Program-made: the position numbers and the translations under genes | Notes under the pieces: generated by a model | What the model was told of the DNA's origin: nothing | The model's database searches: none | Seen by the model: the letters and a program-made list of their open reading frames with translations, nothing else | Shown: in pieces, positions 34,138-43,371 of the stretch | Position numbering within the stretch: position 1 is the first letter of the stretch | Layout: each line of letters opens with the position of its first letter | Origin: Roseovarius halotolerans | Lineage (GTDB): Bacteria; Pseudomonadota; Alphaproteobacteria; Rhodobacterales; Rhodobacteraceae | Direction: 5' to 3' | NCBI RefSeq assembly: GCF_900172255.1 | Contig: NZ_FWFU01000001.1 | Span: 310,001 to 374,000 of the forward strand | Length of the DNA stretch: 64,000 nucleotides

Positions 34138-36082
34138 AGCCTTCGAGTTCCTCATAGCTTTCATTGAGAAGGTTCGAGATGCGTCCGGTCAACTGAACTT
34201 TGTCGGTGATGTCATGGGTGAAGCCCAGATTGACAAGCGTGTAGTCGCTGAGGCGGACGCGGTCGAAATCGTCATCGGGGTTGCCGCTGAGAAAGCTGGC
34301 GGTCTTGAAGTTGGAGTCATAGAGACCGGCCACGCGCTGCACGTCGAGCCGCAGGCGGGTGCGGTCATTGGGCAGCGTGTAATCCACGCCGAGCGAGAGT
34401 TCATGTTCGGGGCGGCGCACCTCGATGGCGTTGCGGGTGCCGCCGATGGCAACGGGAACCGGTTCGCTTGCGTCAAGCCAGGTATAGGCCAGCGACAGGC
34501 CGAGGCGGTCGGTCACGTCATAGCGCGCCGTGGCCTCGATCCCGCGCCGGTCGCTGCGCCCGGTGTTGTTGATCGGGACGGTCTTGCCGAGGCCCACGTC
34601 GAATTGCGAGCCGATCTCGTCCTCGAGAGTTTCATCGAAATAGGTGATGTCGAACACCCCGCGCCCGTCGAGGAACTGCTGCTCGATGCCGATATCCCAG
34701 CCTTCGCTCTGTTCGGGCTTGAGGTTGGGGTTGCCCGCGAAATCCGAGAAGAAGCCGAACTGCTCGATCAGGGTGGGGTTCTGCACGCCGGTCCCATAGG
34801 AGGCATGCAGACGGGTGCTGTTGTTGGGCAGCGTGTAGGAGGCGCCAATCGCGTAGGTGGTGAAATCCTTGAATGCATCGTTGTCGTCATGCCGCAGGCT
34901 GGCCTGAAGCGCGAGGCCGTTTCCGAAATCCCCCTGGTATTCGAGGATGTAGGCGGTTTGCTCGCGCTCGCGTTTCGCAAGCTGGCCGACGCCGAACACG
35001 ATGGTCGGGTCGTTCTCGCGGTAGGTGAGGCGCTCGAACTCGGCGGCGAAAGTCAGGGTATGGCTGGCGCTGGCCAGAGTCGCGGCATCGAGGGCGATCG
35101 TGCCCTGATAGGCGATCTTGCGGCGGGTGCCGGTGTTGTCGGCATCCTTGGTGCCGGTGCCGTCGACGCCCTGCCGGTCGATATCGGCAAAGGAATAGGT
35201 CAGCCGGTTCGACATGCGCCCGCCCCAGGCGGTCGCGTCGAGATAAAGCGCGCCATAGGTTTCCTGCGCGGTGCTGGCTGCGATGGAATCGGTGACAAGC
35301 CCGGCGGTGGTGGGAGCGGCGAAGTTGAAATTGTCGTTGTCGGTGATGCGGTCCACATGGCGCAGGCTGCCGCCGACGGTGATGTTATCGGTCAGGAAAT
35401 ACCGCCCGTTGAGCGTGTAGCTGCGGTGGAGGGCGCTGTCCTCTTCGCCCCCCGGCGTGCCAGACACGTCAAAGCCGCCCGAATGCCGCCGCGAAGCCGA
35501 AAAGCTGATATCGCCGCGTGCGCCCTTGCCGCGCAGGGCCAGATCGACCTGGTGGGTGCCGTCCGAGCCGACCTCGGCGCCGGCACGGCCGCTGATCCCC
35601 GGTTCTTCGGCGCGCTTGGTGGTGATCGAGATCACGCCGCCCATCGCCTGCGAGCCGTAGAGTGCGGATTGGGGGCCGCGAATGACCTCGATGCGTTCGA
35701 TATCGGTGGCGAGCAGCCCGCTGAAGTCATAGGCGCCCGTGTCCGGCGAGGCGACCTTGACCCCGTCGATCAGCACGAGCGTGTGATTGCTCTCGTGGCC
35801 GCGCAGGCGGACGGCGGTGGTGCCACCCAACGACCCCGTGCGCGTCACCGAGACACCGGGCACGAGCCGCAGCGCGTCCGAGACATACTGGATCGAGCGC
35901 GACTGAATCTCGTCGGCGGTGACGACGCTGGCGGCGCGGCCATATTGCGCGGCGGCGACGGGTGTGAGCCCGCCCGACACGATGATCGGATCGAGCGCGA
36001 TGGAGTCTTGTGCAAGTGCGGTTTGGGTGGTCAGGGCTGTGCCTGCCAACAGGCAAGTAAAGATCGAACGGTGCATTCTCAT
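34088..36082 (-). CDS. btuB: TonB-dependent cobalamin receptor
   Basis: A 664-residue outer-membrane transporter. A signal peptide (ends TALAQ) precedes a TonB-box-like LDPIIVSGG. The plug domain contains LVPGVSVTRTGSLGGTTAVRLRGHESNHTLVLIDGV and IERIEVIRGPQSALYGSQAMGGVISITTKR. A 22-strand barrel follows, ending in the aromatic C-terminus LGLSARF. ATGs at 36082 and 36076 are both possible; GGAGGG is better spaced for 36076. The length and the C-terminal FGY-like ending fit BtuB. A cobalamin riboswitch in the leader confirms the substrate. Confidence 0.93.
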   Translation of the reverse strand: MRMHRSIFTCLLAGTALTTQTALAQDSIALDPIIVSGGLTPVAAAQYGRAASVVTADEIQSRSIQYVSDALRLVPGVSVTRTGSLGGTTAVRLRGHESNHTLVLIDGVKVASPDTGAYDFSGLLATDIERIEVIRGPQSALYGSQAMGGVISITTKRAEEPGISGRAGAEVGSDGTHQVDLALRGKGARGDISFSASRRHSGGFDVSGTPGGEEDSALHRSYTLNGRYFLTDNITVGGSLRHVDRITDNDNFNFAAPTTAGLVTDSIAASTAQETYGALYLDATAWGGRMSNRLTYSFADIDRQGVDGTGTKDADNTGTRRKIAYQGTIALDAATLASASHTLTFAAEFERLTYRENDPTIVFGVGQLAKREREQTAYILEYQGDFGNGLALQASLRHDDNDAFKDFTTYAIGASYTLPNNSTRLHASYGTGVQNPTLIEQFGFFSDFAGNPNLKPEQSEGWDIGIEQQFLDGRGVFDITYFDETLEDEIGSQFDVGLGKTVPINNTGRSDRRGIEATARYDVTDRLGLSLAYTWLDASEPVPVAIGGTRNAIEVRRPEHELSLGVDYTLPNDRTRLRLDVQRVAGLYDSNFKTASFLSGNPDDDFDRVRLSDYTLVNLGFTHDITDKVQLTGRISNLLNESYEELEGYATPGRTMYLGLSARF

Positions 36083-36228
36083 GTCCCTCCGTTGGCCGAT
36101 ATGGCCAGGTCAAGTCGTGATGTCGTGAGGAAGGACAGACCTTCCCGGCAGACGGCGATAGATGCCACCACTGACGGAAGGTTCCGTTGTCCATGACGCG
36201 CCCCGCGTCCGGACAGGGTGATCGCCTC

Positions 36229-36405
36229 GGCAGGTCTCCTGACTTGCGGGTCATTGCTTGGCCGTGCCTTCCCACCGCATGGCGCGGCAGTGGCATGTTC
36301 CGGCTTCGCTATCCGCCTACAGTTGCGGGGGCAGTCACGGACTTGGCATCAGGCGATGCCGCACCGTTGTTCCCTTTTCACCGGGCGGCAAGCCACCCGG
36401 ACCGA
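36229..36405 (-). promoter_or_regulatory. Cobalamin (adenosylcobalamin) riboswitch
   Basis: Read on the minus strand, the element contains the hallmark segments in order: GGTGAAAAGGGAACA near 36375, GACTGCCCCCGCAACTGTA near 36330, the B12 box GCCACTG...GCGGTGGGAAGGC at 36270-36296, and GACCCGCAAGTCAGGAGACCTGCC ending at 36229. It lies about 147 nt upstream of btuB, so B12 should switch off btuB-btuF-btuC-btuD-cbiZ. The ends are approximate. Confidence 0.95.
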
Positions 36406-36565
36406 AGTGCGGCCCTTCTAGACCGAGTCGCGGCCCCGAGAAAAGCGATTTGATGCACCGCAGGCAAAGCTGTGGTCGCGAGAACACGGATGTCATGGGC
36501 GGGCCGTGGCAGAAACCGGTGGATCGTCGCGATTCTTGCGCCATTATGGGCCGGTGGAGGAGTGG

Positions 36566-36658
36566 ATGACGCAGCGCATGGCAGAGCGGACAGGACAAGC
36601 GGGCGGCAGCCGGGGCGAGGATGCCGCGAGGCAGGGGGCTGCGGCTTGGCGATGCTGA
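36566..36658 (+). CDS. Possible 30-residue leader peptide of the sensor kinase gene
   Basis: The ATG at 36566 is preceded by GGAGGAG (36556-36562), the strongest ribosome binding site in this gap. It opens a 30-codon frame (MTQRMAERTG..., ending AAAWRC) whose TGA stop at 36656-36658 overlaps the kinase start codon at 36652. The kinase itself lacks a well-spaced ribosome binding site, so coupled translation from this small frame is plausible. No family is recognised, and the peptide may have no function of its own. Confidence 0.4.
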   Translation: MTQRMAERTGQAGGSRGEDAARQGAAAWRC

Positions 36659-38622
36659 GGCGGGTCTTCGGCTCGGTCCGGGTGAGGCTGCTGGTGATCG
36701 CGCTGTTGCCGATGCTGGTGCTGTTGCCGCTGTTGCTGGGCGGTTCGATGCTGCGCTGGGCGGGCAAGGTCGACGATATCCTGATTACCAAGGTGAACGG
36801 CGATCTGACGATTGCCGATCAGTATCTGCAACGGTTGCTGGAAAATTCGGGCGAGCGGCTGGAGGCGCTGGCGGGGTCGGTCGCCCTGAACCGGGCGATG
36901 GACGATCCCGAGGCGCTGGCGGCGCTGCTGGACGGCGAGCGCCGGAGGCTGGGGCTCGATTTCCTGTATCTGACCGATGGCAGCGATGCGCCCGAGGGTT
37001 TTGCGCCCGGCGACTGGCCTGTGATCGAAAGCGCGCTGAGCGGGACATGGCGCAGCGAGGTGGACATCATGAGCGCGGCGGCGCTCGAGCGGATATCGCC
37101 GGGCCTGTCGGAGCGCGCCGCGATCCGGCTGGTGCCGACCCAGGCGGCGGTGCCCACCGAGCGCAGCGTCGAGGACCGGGGCATGGTGATCCATTCTGCC
37201 GCCCCCGTCGAGCGAACCGGCACGGGCGGTCAGGGCGCGCTTGTCGGGGGGATGCTGTTGAACCGCAACCTTGATTTCATCGATACGATCAACGCGCTGG
37301 TCTATCGCGAACAGAGCCTGCCCGAGGGCAGCCAGGGCACGGCGACGCTGTTCCTGGAGGATGTGCGGATTTCCACCAATGTGCGGCTGTTCGAGAATGT
37401 GCGCGCGCTGGGCACTCGGGTGTCGGCAGCCGTGCGGGCGCGGGTGCTGGACAAGGGCGAGACGTGGCTGGACCGGGCGTTCGTGGTCAATGACTGGTAT
37501 ATCTCGGCCTATGAGCCGATCGTGGACAGCAAGGGCGCGCGCGTCGGGATGCTCTATGTCGGTTTCCTAGAGGCGCCGTTCCGGGCGGCGAAGACCAATT
37601 CGGTGATCACGATCACCTTGACCTTCGTGCTGATCGCGCTGTTGTCGGTGCCGATCTTCCTGCGCTGGGCGGGGCGCATTTTCCTGCCGTTGGAAAAGAT
37701 GACCCAGACCATCGCGCGGGTCGAGGCGGGGGACCTTGATGCGCGCAACCGTCCGGCCGAGGAGAGCGGCGAGATCGCGCAGGTGGCCGGGCATCTGGAT
37801 GTGTTGCTGGACCAGGTGCAGGAGCGCGACCGCCAGTTGCGCGAATGGGCCGAACGTCTCGAACGCAAGGTCGAGGAACGCACCCGCGATCTGCGCGCGG
37901 CAAACCGCAAGCTGGAAAAGACCACCGAGCGGTTGATCATGTCCGAAAAGCTGGCAGCCGTGGGTGAGATCACCGCCAGTGTCGCGCATGAGATCAACAA
38001 CCCGATCGCGGTGATCCAGGGCAACCTGGAAGTGGCGCGCAACCTTCTGGCGCAGGAGGAGGCGAAGAAGGTGGATACCGAATTCCGCCTGATCGACGAT
38101 CAGGTCTACCGGATCAGCGCCATCGTTTCGAAGCTGCTGCAATTCGCCAAGCCCGAGGAGTACTCTGGCGCGGCCAACGTGATTTTCCCCGCCGAGGTGG
38201 TGCGCGACTGCCTGGTGCTGACGCGCCATCAGATCGAAGCCGCGCATGTGACCGTGGTCACGCATCTGGACAGCACAAGCGGCGTTCTGATTGCCCGCAC
38301 CGAGCTGCAACAGGTGCTGGTGAACCTCGTTCTGAACGCGGTGCACGCGATGCCGGACGGCGGCACCCTGACGATCCGCACCAGCGACGAGGAGGGCGGC
38401 GTGGTGATCCATATCCGCGACAGCGGGCAGGGCATCGCGCCCGAGGTGCTGAAGCGAATTTTCGATCCGTTCTTCACCACCAAGCAGGCCGAGGGCACCG
38501 GGCTGGGGCTGTCGATCAGCCAGACGCTGGTGAGCCGCGCCGGGGGCACGATCAGTGCAAGTTCGGTGCCGGGAGAAGGCAGCGATTTCAGGATCTTCCT
38601 GCCCGCCGCAACGACGCAGTAA
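36652..38622 (+). CDS. Sensor histidine kinase with periplasmic Cache-type domain
   Basis: A 656-residue kinase. The start at 36652 is chosen because the first transmembrane helix (LLVIALLPMLVLLPLLLGG) follows immediately. Residues about 35-310 are a large periplasmic sensor region resembling a double Cache domain (FLYLTDGSDAPEGF, ISAYEPIVDSKGARVGMLYVG). A second helix, a HAMP linker (RIFLPLEKMTQTIARVEAGDLDAR) and a coiled coil follow, then a HisKA domain with His446 in SVAHEINNPIAVIQGNLEVA and a HATPase_c domain (DSGQGIAPE, GTGLGLSIS). The architecture is that of DctB/NtrB-like kinases. No response regulator gene is adjacent, so it is an orphan in this window. The ligand is unknown. Confidence 0.9.
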   Translation: MLRRVFGSVRVRLLVIALLPMLVLLPLLLGGSMLRWAGKVDDILITKVNGDLTIADQYLQRLLENSGERLEALAGSVALNRAMDDPEALAALLDGERRRLGLDFLYLTDGSDAPEGFAPGDWPVIESALSGTWRSEVDIMSAAALERISPGLSERAAIRLVPTQAAVPTERSVEDRGMVIHSAAPVERTGTGGQGALVGGMLLNRNLDFIDTINALVYREQSLPEGSQGTATLFLEDVRISTNVRLFENVRALGTRVSAAVRARVLDKGETWLDRAFVVNDWYISAYEPIVDSKGARVGMLYVGFLEAPFRAAKTNSVITITLTFVLIALLSVPIFLRWAGRIFLPLEKMTQTIARVEAGDLDARNRPAEESGEIAQVAGHLDVLLDQVQERDRQLREWAERLERKVEERTRDLRAANRKLEKTTERLIMSEKLAAVGEITASVAHEINNPIAVIQGNLEVARNLLAQEEAKKVDTEFRLIDDQVYRISAIVSKLLQFAKPEEYSGAANVIFPAEVVRDCLVLTRHQIEAAHVTVVTHLDSTSGVLIARTELQQVLVNLVLNAVHAMPDGGTLTIRTSDEEGGVVIHIRDSGQGIAPEVLKRIFDPFFTTKQAEGTGLGLSISQTLVSRAGGTISASSVPGEGSDFRIFLPAATTQ

Positions 38623-38842
38623 GGACACGCGGGGTGTTCTTGGTTGCGGGGCGGCTTTAATCAGACTAAAAGAATCGGGTATCAAATCTGAGCCACGCAT
38701 CCCGATTGCCCTGCGCAGCCATCGCCAAGCATTGTCCGGGGGCGCGCGCGCGGGAGTCGCGGCTCTGCGCGCCCGGTATTCCCACCGTCAGGCGATCTTC
38801 TCCCGAAACCGCCGCATATGGCGCAACCCTGAAAGGACGACC

Positions 38843-39172
38843 ATGTATCTTGCTATGAACCGATTCACCGTGCCGCTGGAGAACGCAGCCGAATTCGAGG
38901 AACTCTGGCTGAGCCGGGAGAGCCGCCTGAACGAGATGGAGGGCTTCGTGAGCTTTCACATGCTCAAAGGCCCCGAGACCGAGGGCAAGGTGCTTTACGC
39001 CTCGCATACGGTCTGGGAAAGCGAGGCGGATTTCGCCGCCTGGACCAAGAGCGCGCAGTTCCGCGATGCTCATTCCAAGGCCGGGCAGACCCGCAAGCTG
39101 CATGAAGGATCGCCGCATTTCGAGGGATTCCGGTCGATCCAGAGCATCGGCGCCAGTGTCGCCGCTGAGTGA
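38843..39172 (+). CDS. IsdG/HmoB-like haem-degrading monooxygenase
   Basis: A 109-residue dimeric alpha+beta barrel protein of the antibiotic biosynthesis monooxygenase fold. The start at 38843 has GAAAGGA 6 bp upstream. The IsdG catalytic triad is in place: Asn6 (MYLAMNRF), Trp67 (FAAWTK) and His77 (RDAHSK), spaced exactly as in IsdG-type enzymes. The enzyme would open the haem ring and release iron in the cytoplasm. It precedes the haem receptor operon by 218 bp and is probably co-regulated with it by iron. Confidence 0.88.
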   Translation: MYLAMNRFTVPLENAAEFEELWLSRESRLNEMEGFVSFHMLKGPETEGKVLYASHTVWESEADFAAWTKSAQFRDAHSKAGQTRKLHEGSPHFEGFRSIQSIGASVAAE

Positions 39173-39226
39173 CCGGCCAGCGCGCGGCCGGGTCTTTTCC
39201 TGCCGCGCGCAAAAGCATCAAAGTCA

Positions 39227-39311
39227 TTTATTATCAGTCATTTGAATGTCGCGTCTTGGCGTATAGGAAAAGCGCATAGAGGCGGATAATAAAAGTTGAC
39301 AGAAAAATTCA
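39227..39311 (+). promoter_or_regulatory. Candidate iron-responsive promoter region of the haem receptor operon
   Basis: An AT-rich segment in GC-rich DNA. TTTATTATC (39227-39235) and its inverted copy GATAATAAA (39285-39293) are 50 bp apart. AGTCATTT occurs twice within 20 bp, and TGA-N9-TCA at 39297-39311 fits the loose RirA/IRO pattern of alphaproteobacteria. None is specific enough alone; together they suggest iron control of the receptor gene at 39391. Confidence 0.4.
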
Positions 39312-39390
39312 GGATTGGTAGTGGCCTTTCCTGACACTGCCAGCCCTTCGAGCCAGCACTAGAGAACGCTTACTCGAAGGAGATCGCATC

Positions 39391-41649
39391 TTGTCCGATT
39401 CATTCACCTGTTCCCTGCGCCTTGGCGCCCGCCTTCTGCTGGGCTGTTGCCTTGTGACGCCCGCTTTCGCTCAGGAGGCGCCCGGCGATTCCGTGCCGCT
39501 TGGCACGCTGTTGTTGCGCACCGACCGTGCCGGTGGCGAGGTGCTGGACCAGCCCGCCAATGTGACGGTCATAGACGGCGACCAGATCGAGGATCGCCAG
39601 ATCACCGACATGCAGAGCCTTGTGCGCAATGTGCCGGGGGTGAGCGTGGGGCGTCAGACATCGACCGCCGATCCGTTCAGCACCTTTGGCGGGTTCACCA
39701 TCCGCGGCGTCGGCGGCAACCGGGTGGCGATCCAGATGGACGGTTCGCGCGTGGCGGAGCGGATCATCGACGGCACCCGAGACTACCTTGATTTCAATTT
39801 CACCAAGCAGGTCGAGATCGTGCGCGGACCGGCCTCGGTTCTGTGGGGAGCGGATGCGTTGGGCGGGCTTGTGGCGATGGAGACGCTTGATCCCGAAGAC
39901 CTGATGGAGGGGCGCGACCGGGCGGTGAACCTGAAGGGCGGCTTTGACAGTTTCGAGGAGTCGGGCAACGTGGCGCTGACATTCGGCCAGCGCCTGTCGC
40001 CTGACCTGAGCCTGCTTGTGGGGCTGGCGCGCGAAACCAAGCACGAGCCGGAACTGTCCAATGCGCGCGACGATGGCGGCATCTATGGATGTCCGCGCAA
40101 CCTGAGCTATGGCGCGACGCCCTGCGGCAGCATTGACCCGATGACGTCGGATTCGACGCGGGGCCTCGTCAAGCTGGTCTGGACTCCGGGCACGCGTCAC
40201 CGGCTGGAGTTTTCCGCCGACCTGCTGCAGCGCGACACGGCGGTCGATCAGAATTACGCCCTGGGACCAACGGTTTCGACGATCACGGGCTTGCCGACGG
40301 GCGAGATCGTTCAGGGCAAGGGGCGCAAGCTGGACCTGAACCGGCAACGCTATGCGATCGAGCATACATACACGCCCGAAAGCGGCCTGCTGAGCGAGCT
40401 GCGCACCACGCTGGCCTATGCGCCGCACAGTTATACGCGCACCGGCACCGAGCGGTCGACCTCGGCGGCGGGGGACCGGATATTCGCGCGCGACGAGCTG
40501 AAATACGCGGAGGATTTCGTGGAATTCGATCTTCAGGCAAGATCGGACTTCAGCACGGGCGCGGCTGATCACCGGGTGATCATGGGTTTTGACGGCGACA
40601 TCGCATGGACCGATTACGAGCGGCGCGACATCGCCAACAACCTGACCACCGGCACGATGACCGAAACGCGCGCGGGCGGTTTCAACTTTGCCAACGCCAC
40701 GACGACGCGGGCGGATATCTATATCGAGGACAGGATATCCTTCTGGGACGGGCGCTTCGAGCTGACGCCGGGTCTGCGCTATGCGACCTACGAGATCGAC
40801 CCGCGCCCCGACAGCGACTACCTGACCGTGCCGGGTAAGGCACCGCGCAAGCGCAAGGACGAGGCGCTGCTGAAAAGCCTGGGCGCGATGTATCGCATCG
40901 ACGACAATTGGTCGGTCTGGGCGAAATATGGCGAAGGGTTCAAGATGCCCACCGCGCAGCAACTTTATACCTCGCTGCCCTCGACCTTTTTCAACCTGAT
41001 CCCGGCGCCCGATCTGGAGCCCGAAGAGGTCGAAAGCTATGAGGTCGGGCTGAGGTTCGAGCATGACCGGGGATTTGCGTCGATCAATGCGTTCCAGGCG
41101 GATTACTCGAACTTCATTCAGAGTTTCTACCAGATACCGGGCACGATCGATATCACCTACCGCAACATATCCAAGGTCAAGGTCTGGGGCATCGAGGCGG
41201 CGGGGTCATGGGACCTGTCCGAGCGCACGCAGCTTGGTTTCTCGGCGGCGTGGCAGAAGGGTCGCCAGCGGCTGGACCCGACGGCGGCCAAGACCCCGCA
41301 CACCCTGCCGCCGCTGACCGCGAGCCTGTCGCTGAGCCATTACATCCCGGCCTACAGCCTGATGCTGGAAGGGGTGGCGACATTCGCGGGCGATGTCGAG
41401 GAAACGGCGAATGCCAATGATTTCAAGCCGGATGGCTACGCGATCCTGGATCTCTATGCGAAATGGGAGGTCGTGGATAACGGGTTCCTGAAGCTGGGGA
41501 TCCAGAATGTTTTCGACAAACGCTATTTCACCGCCAATGCGGCCACCTACAGTGACACTGCATCGACCGCGGTGGCGATCGGGGACCCCATCGAGCTTCA
41601 GACCGGGCCGGGGCGAACCTTTTCGATCAGCTTTGACAAGACGTTCTAG
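39391..41649 (+). CDS. TonB-dependent haem/haemoprotein receptor
   Basis: A 752-residue outer-membrane receptor. Translation appears to start at TTG 39391, with AAGGAG 9 bp upstream and a signal peptide ending TPAFAQ. The plug has VRNVPGVSVGRQTSTADPFSTFGGFTIRGVGGNRVAIQMDGSR and VEIVRGPASVLWGADALGG. The barrel holds GEGFKMPTAQQLYTS followed by PAPDLEPEEVESYEVGL, which corresponds to the FRAP/NPNL region of haem receptors. It ends with Phe (FDKTF). The haem assignment is strengthened by the haem monooxygenase before it and the ChaN and HemS-like genes after it. It is directly followed by the ABC gene (no gap). Confidence 0.9.
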   Translation: MSDSFTCSLRLGARLLLGCCLVTPAFAQEAPGDSVPLGTLLLRTDRAGGEVLDQPANVTVIDGDQIEDRQITDMQSLVRNVPGVSVGRQTSTADPFSTFGGFTIRGVGGNRVAIQMDGSRVAERIIDGTRDYLDFNFTKQVEIVRGPASVLWGADALGGLVAMETLDPEDLMEGRDRAVNLKGGFDSFEESGNVALTFGQRLSPDLSLLVGLARETKHEPELSNARDDGGIYGCPRNLSYGATPCGSIDPMTSDSTRGLVKLVWTPGTRHRLEFSADLLQRDTAVDQNYALGPTVSTITGLPTGEIVQGKGRKLDLNRQRYAIEHTYTPESGLLSELRTTLAYAPHSYTRTGTERSTSAAGDRIFARDELKYAEDFVEFDLQARSDFSTGAADHRVIMGFDGDIAWTDYERRDIANNLTTGTMTETRAGGFNFANATTTRADIYIEDRISFWDGRFELTPGLRYATYEIDPRPDSDYLTVPGKAPRKRKDEALLKSLGAMYRIDDNWSVWAKYGEGFKMPTAQQLYTSLPSTFFNLIPAPDLEPEEVESYEVGLRFEHDRGFASINAFQADYSNFIQSFYQIPGTIDITYRNISKVKVWGIEAAGSWDLSERTQLGFSAAWQKGRQRLDPTAAKTPHTLPPLTASLSLSHYIPAYSLMLEGVATFAGDVEETANANDFKPDGYAILDLYAKWEVVDNGFLKLGIQNVFDKRYFTANAATYSDTASTAVAIGDPIELQTGPGRTFSISFDKTF

Positions 41650-43371
41650 ATGCGGGTCATTCTGGGACGAATCTGGCGTCTGACCCTGCTTGCGGCCTCG
41701 GGGCCGCGGGCATGGGTCGGACTGACATTGTTCGGCACCGTTCTGGGGCTGCAATTCGCCGATATCTGGGTCGATCTGCAGATGATCGACTGGTCCAAAC
41801 GGTTCTTCGATGCGCTGGAGCAGCGTGACGCCGCGACGGCGATCCGGGAGCTGTGGGTGTTCGGCGGCATTGTGGGTTTGTCGGCGGCGATATTCCTGAT
41901 CAGCGACTACCTGCGCAAGCGGCTGTTGCTGCGATGGCGGGCGCGGCTGACGGATCAGGCGCTGGATCGCTGGACCGGCTCGCGCGCCTATTGGCATCTG
42001 CGTCCGGGAATGTCGCCCAAGGCGGTCGACAACCCCGACCAGCGCGTCGCCGAGGATTGCCGTCATTACGTTCGCCTGTTGCTGGAAGAGACGCTGGATC
42101 TGGTGACGCGGATCGTGGCGCTGGTGTCCTATGTGGCGGTGCTGTGGAACCTTTCGGATTTCGTGCTGACCCTGCCGATCTTCGGCTCGAGCGTCGATAT
42201 TCCGCGCTATCTTGTCTGGCTGGCCTTTATCTATGTGGCGGTGTCGAGCCTGTTCACGCATCTCATGGGCCGCCCGCTGAAATCGCTGGTGTTCCATCAG
42301 GAGCGTTTCGAGGCCGATTTCCGGCACAGCCTGATCCAGCTGCGCGACAATGCGACCGAGATCGCCTATTCGGGCGGCGAACCCGCCGAGCGGCGGCGGC
42401 TGGCGGCGCGGTTCGATGGTATCCGGGGTAACTGGAACCGGCTGATCCGGCGCGAACTTATCCTGGGGCTGTTCACCCGGCCTTATTTCCAGTCGATCCT
42501 GCGGGTGCCGCTGTTCTTCGCACTGCCGGCCTATTTCATGGGCGCGATCACGCTGGGGGGGCTCATGCAGTTATCGGGCGCCTTCGGGCGGGTGACGCAG
42601 ACGCTGAGCTGGTTCATCTTTTCCTATCGCAACCTGGCCGAGTTCGCCGCCGTGGCCGAGCGCCTGGACGATCTGTTCGCCAATGCGGTGTCGCCCGCGC
42701 CGATGCCGGGTGCGCCGCGCGCGATCCTGCGCGAAAGGTCACCCGACGCCGCGCTGCATGTCGAGGGTTTGCGGCTTTCCACGCCGCAGGGCAAGGCGCT
42801 GGCGCCGGTGCCAGACAAGAGCGTGCTGCCCGGCGCGCGGGTCTGGATCGCGGGAGCATCGGGGCGCGGCAAGAGCACGCTTCTGGCGGCGATTTCGGGG
42901 CTTTGGCCTTATGGCGAGGGGCGCATTTGCCTGCCCGAGGGGCGGTTTCTTTACCTGCCGCAAAAGCCGCATCTGTTTACCGAAGGGCTGGCGGCGGCGG
43001 CGTGTTACCCGGCTGACCCGGAGGAATTCTCGCCCGGTCAGTTGCGCGAGGCGATCACGCGCCTGGGATTGGGTCATCGGCTGGACAGGCTGGACATGCG
43101 CGGCCCCGGTGCGCTGGAGGGGCTTTCGATGGGAGAGCGGCAACGGCTGGCGCTGGCACGCGCGCTGTTGCTGAGACCCGACTGGGTGGTGCTGGACGAG
43201 GCGACCAGCGCGCTGGACGCGGAGGCCGAAGCGGAGGTGCTGGGTGTGATCCGCGCCGCGCTGCCGGATGCGGCGATCCTGTGCGTGGCCCATCGCCCGC
43301 CAAAGCCGCTGGCGCCTTACGAGATATGGAGAATCGGAGATGACAATGCAGAAGAGAGGAAATCCGCATGA
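41650..43371 (+). CDS. SbmA/BacA-type ABC transporter (ABC_membrane_2 fused to ATPase)
   Basis: A 573-residue half-transporter. Residues 1-340 contain six transmembrane helices with the signature of the SbmA/BacA/YddA group (DLQMIDWSKRFFDALEQRD, RWRARLTDQALDRW, NPDQRVAEDCRHYVRLLLEETLDL, EADFRHSLIQLRDNATEIAYSGGE). Residues 365-573 form an ABC ATPase with Walker A GASGRGKST, signature LSMGERQRLALARALL and Walker B WVVLDEATSALD. Members import peptides or, in mycobacteria (Rv1819c), cobalamin. Here the gene starts at the receptor's stop codon and overlaps the HemS-like gene (ATGA), so import of haem or a haem fragment across the inner membrane is a reasonable inference. No HmuTUV genes are in the operon. 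Confidence 0.85.
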   Translation: MRVILGRIWRLTLLAASGPRAWVGLTLFGTVLGLQFADIWVDLQMIDWSKRFFDALEQRDAATAIRELWVFGGIVGLSAAIFLISDYLRKRLLLRWRARLTDQALDRWTGSRAYWHLRPGMSPKAVDNPDQRVAEDCRHYVRLLLEETLDLVTRIVALVSYVAVLWNLSDFVLTLPIFGSSVDIPRYLVWLAFIYVAVSSLFTHLMGRPLKSLVFHQERFEADFRHSLIQLRDNATEIAYSGGEPAERRRLAARFDGIRGNWNRLIRRELILGLFTRPYFQSILRVPLFFALPAYFMGAITLGGLMQLSGAFGRVTQTLSWFIFSYRNLAEFAAVAERLDDLFANAVSPAPMPGAPRAILRERSPDAALHVEGLRLSTPQGKALAPVPDKSVLPGARVWIAGASGRGKSTLLAAISGLWPYGEGRICLPEGRFLYLPQKPHLFTEGLAAAACYPADPEEFSPGQLREAITRLGLGHRLDRLDMRGPGALEGLSMGERQRLALARALLLRPDWVVLDEATSALDAEAEAEVLGVIRAALPDAAILCVAHRPPKPLAPYEIWRIGDDNAEERKSA

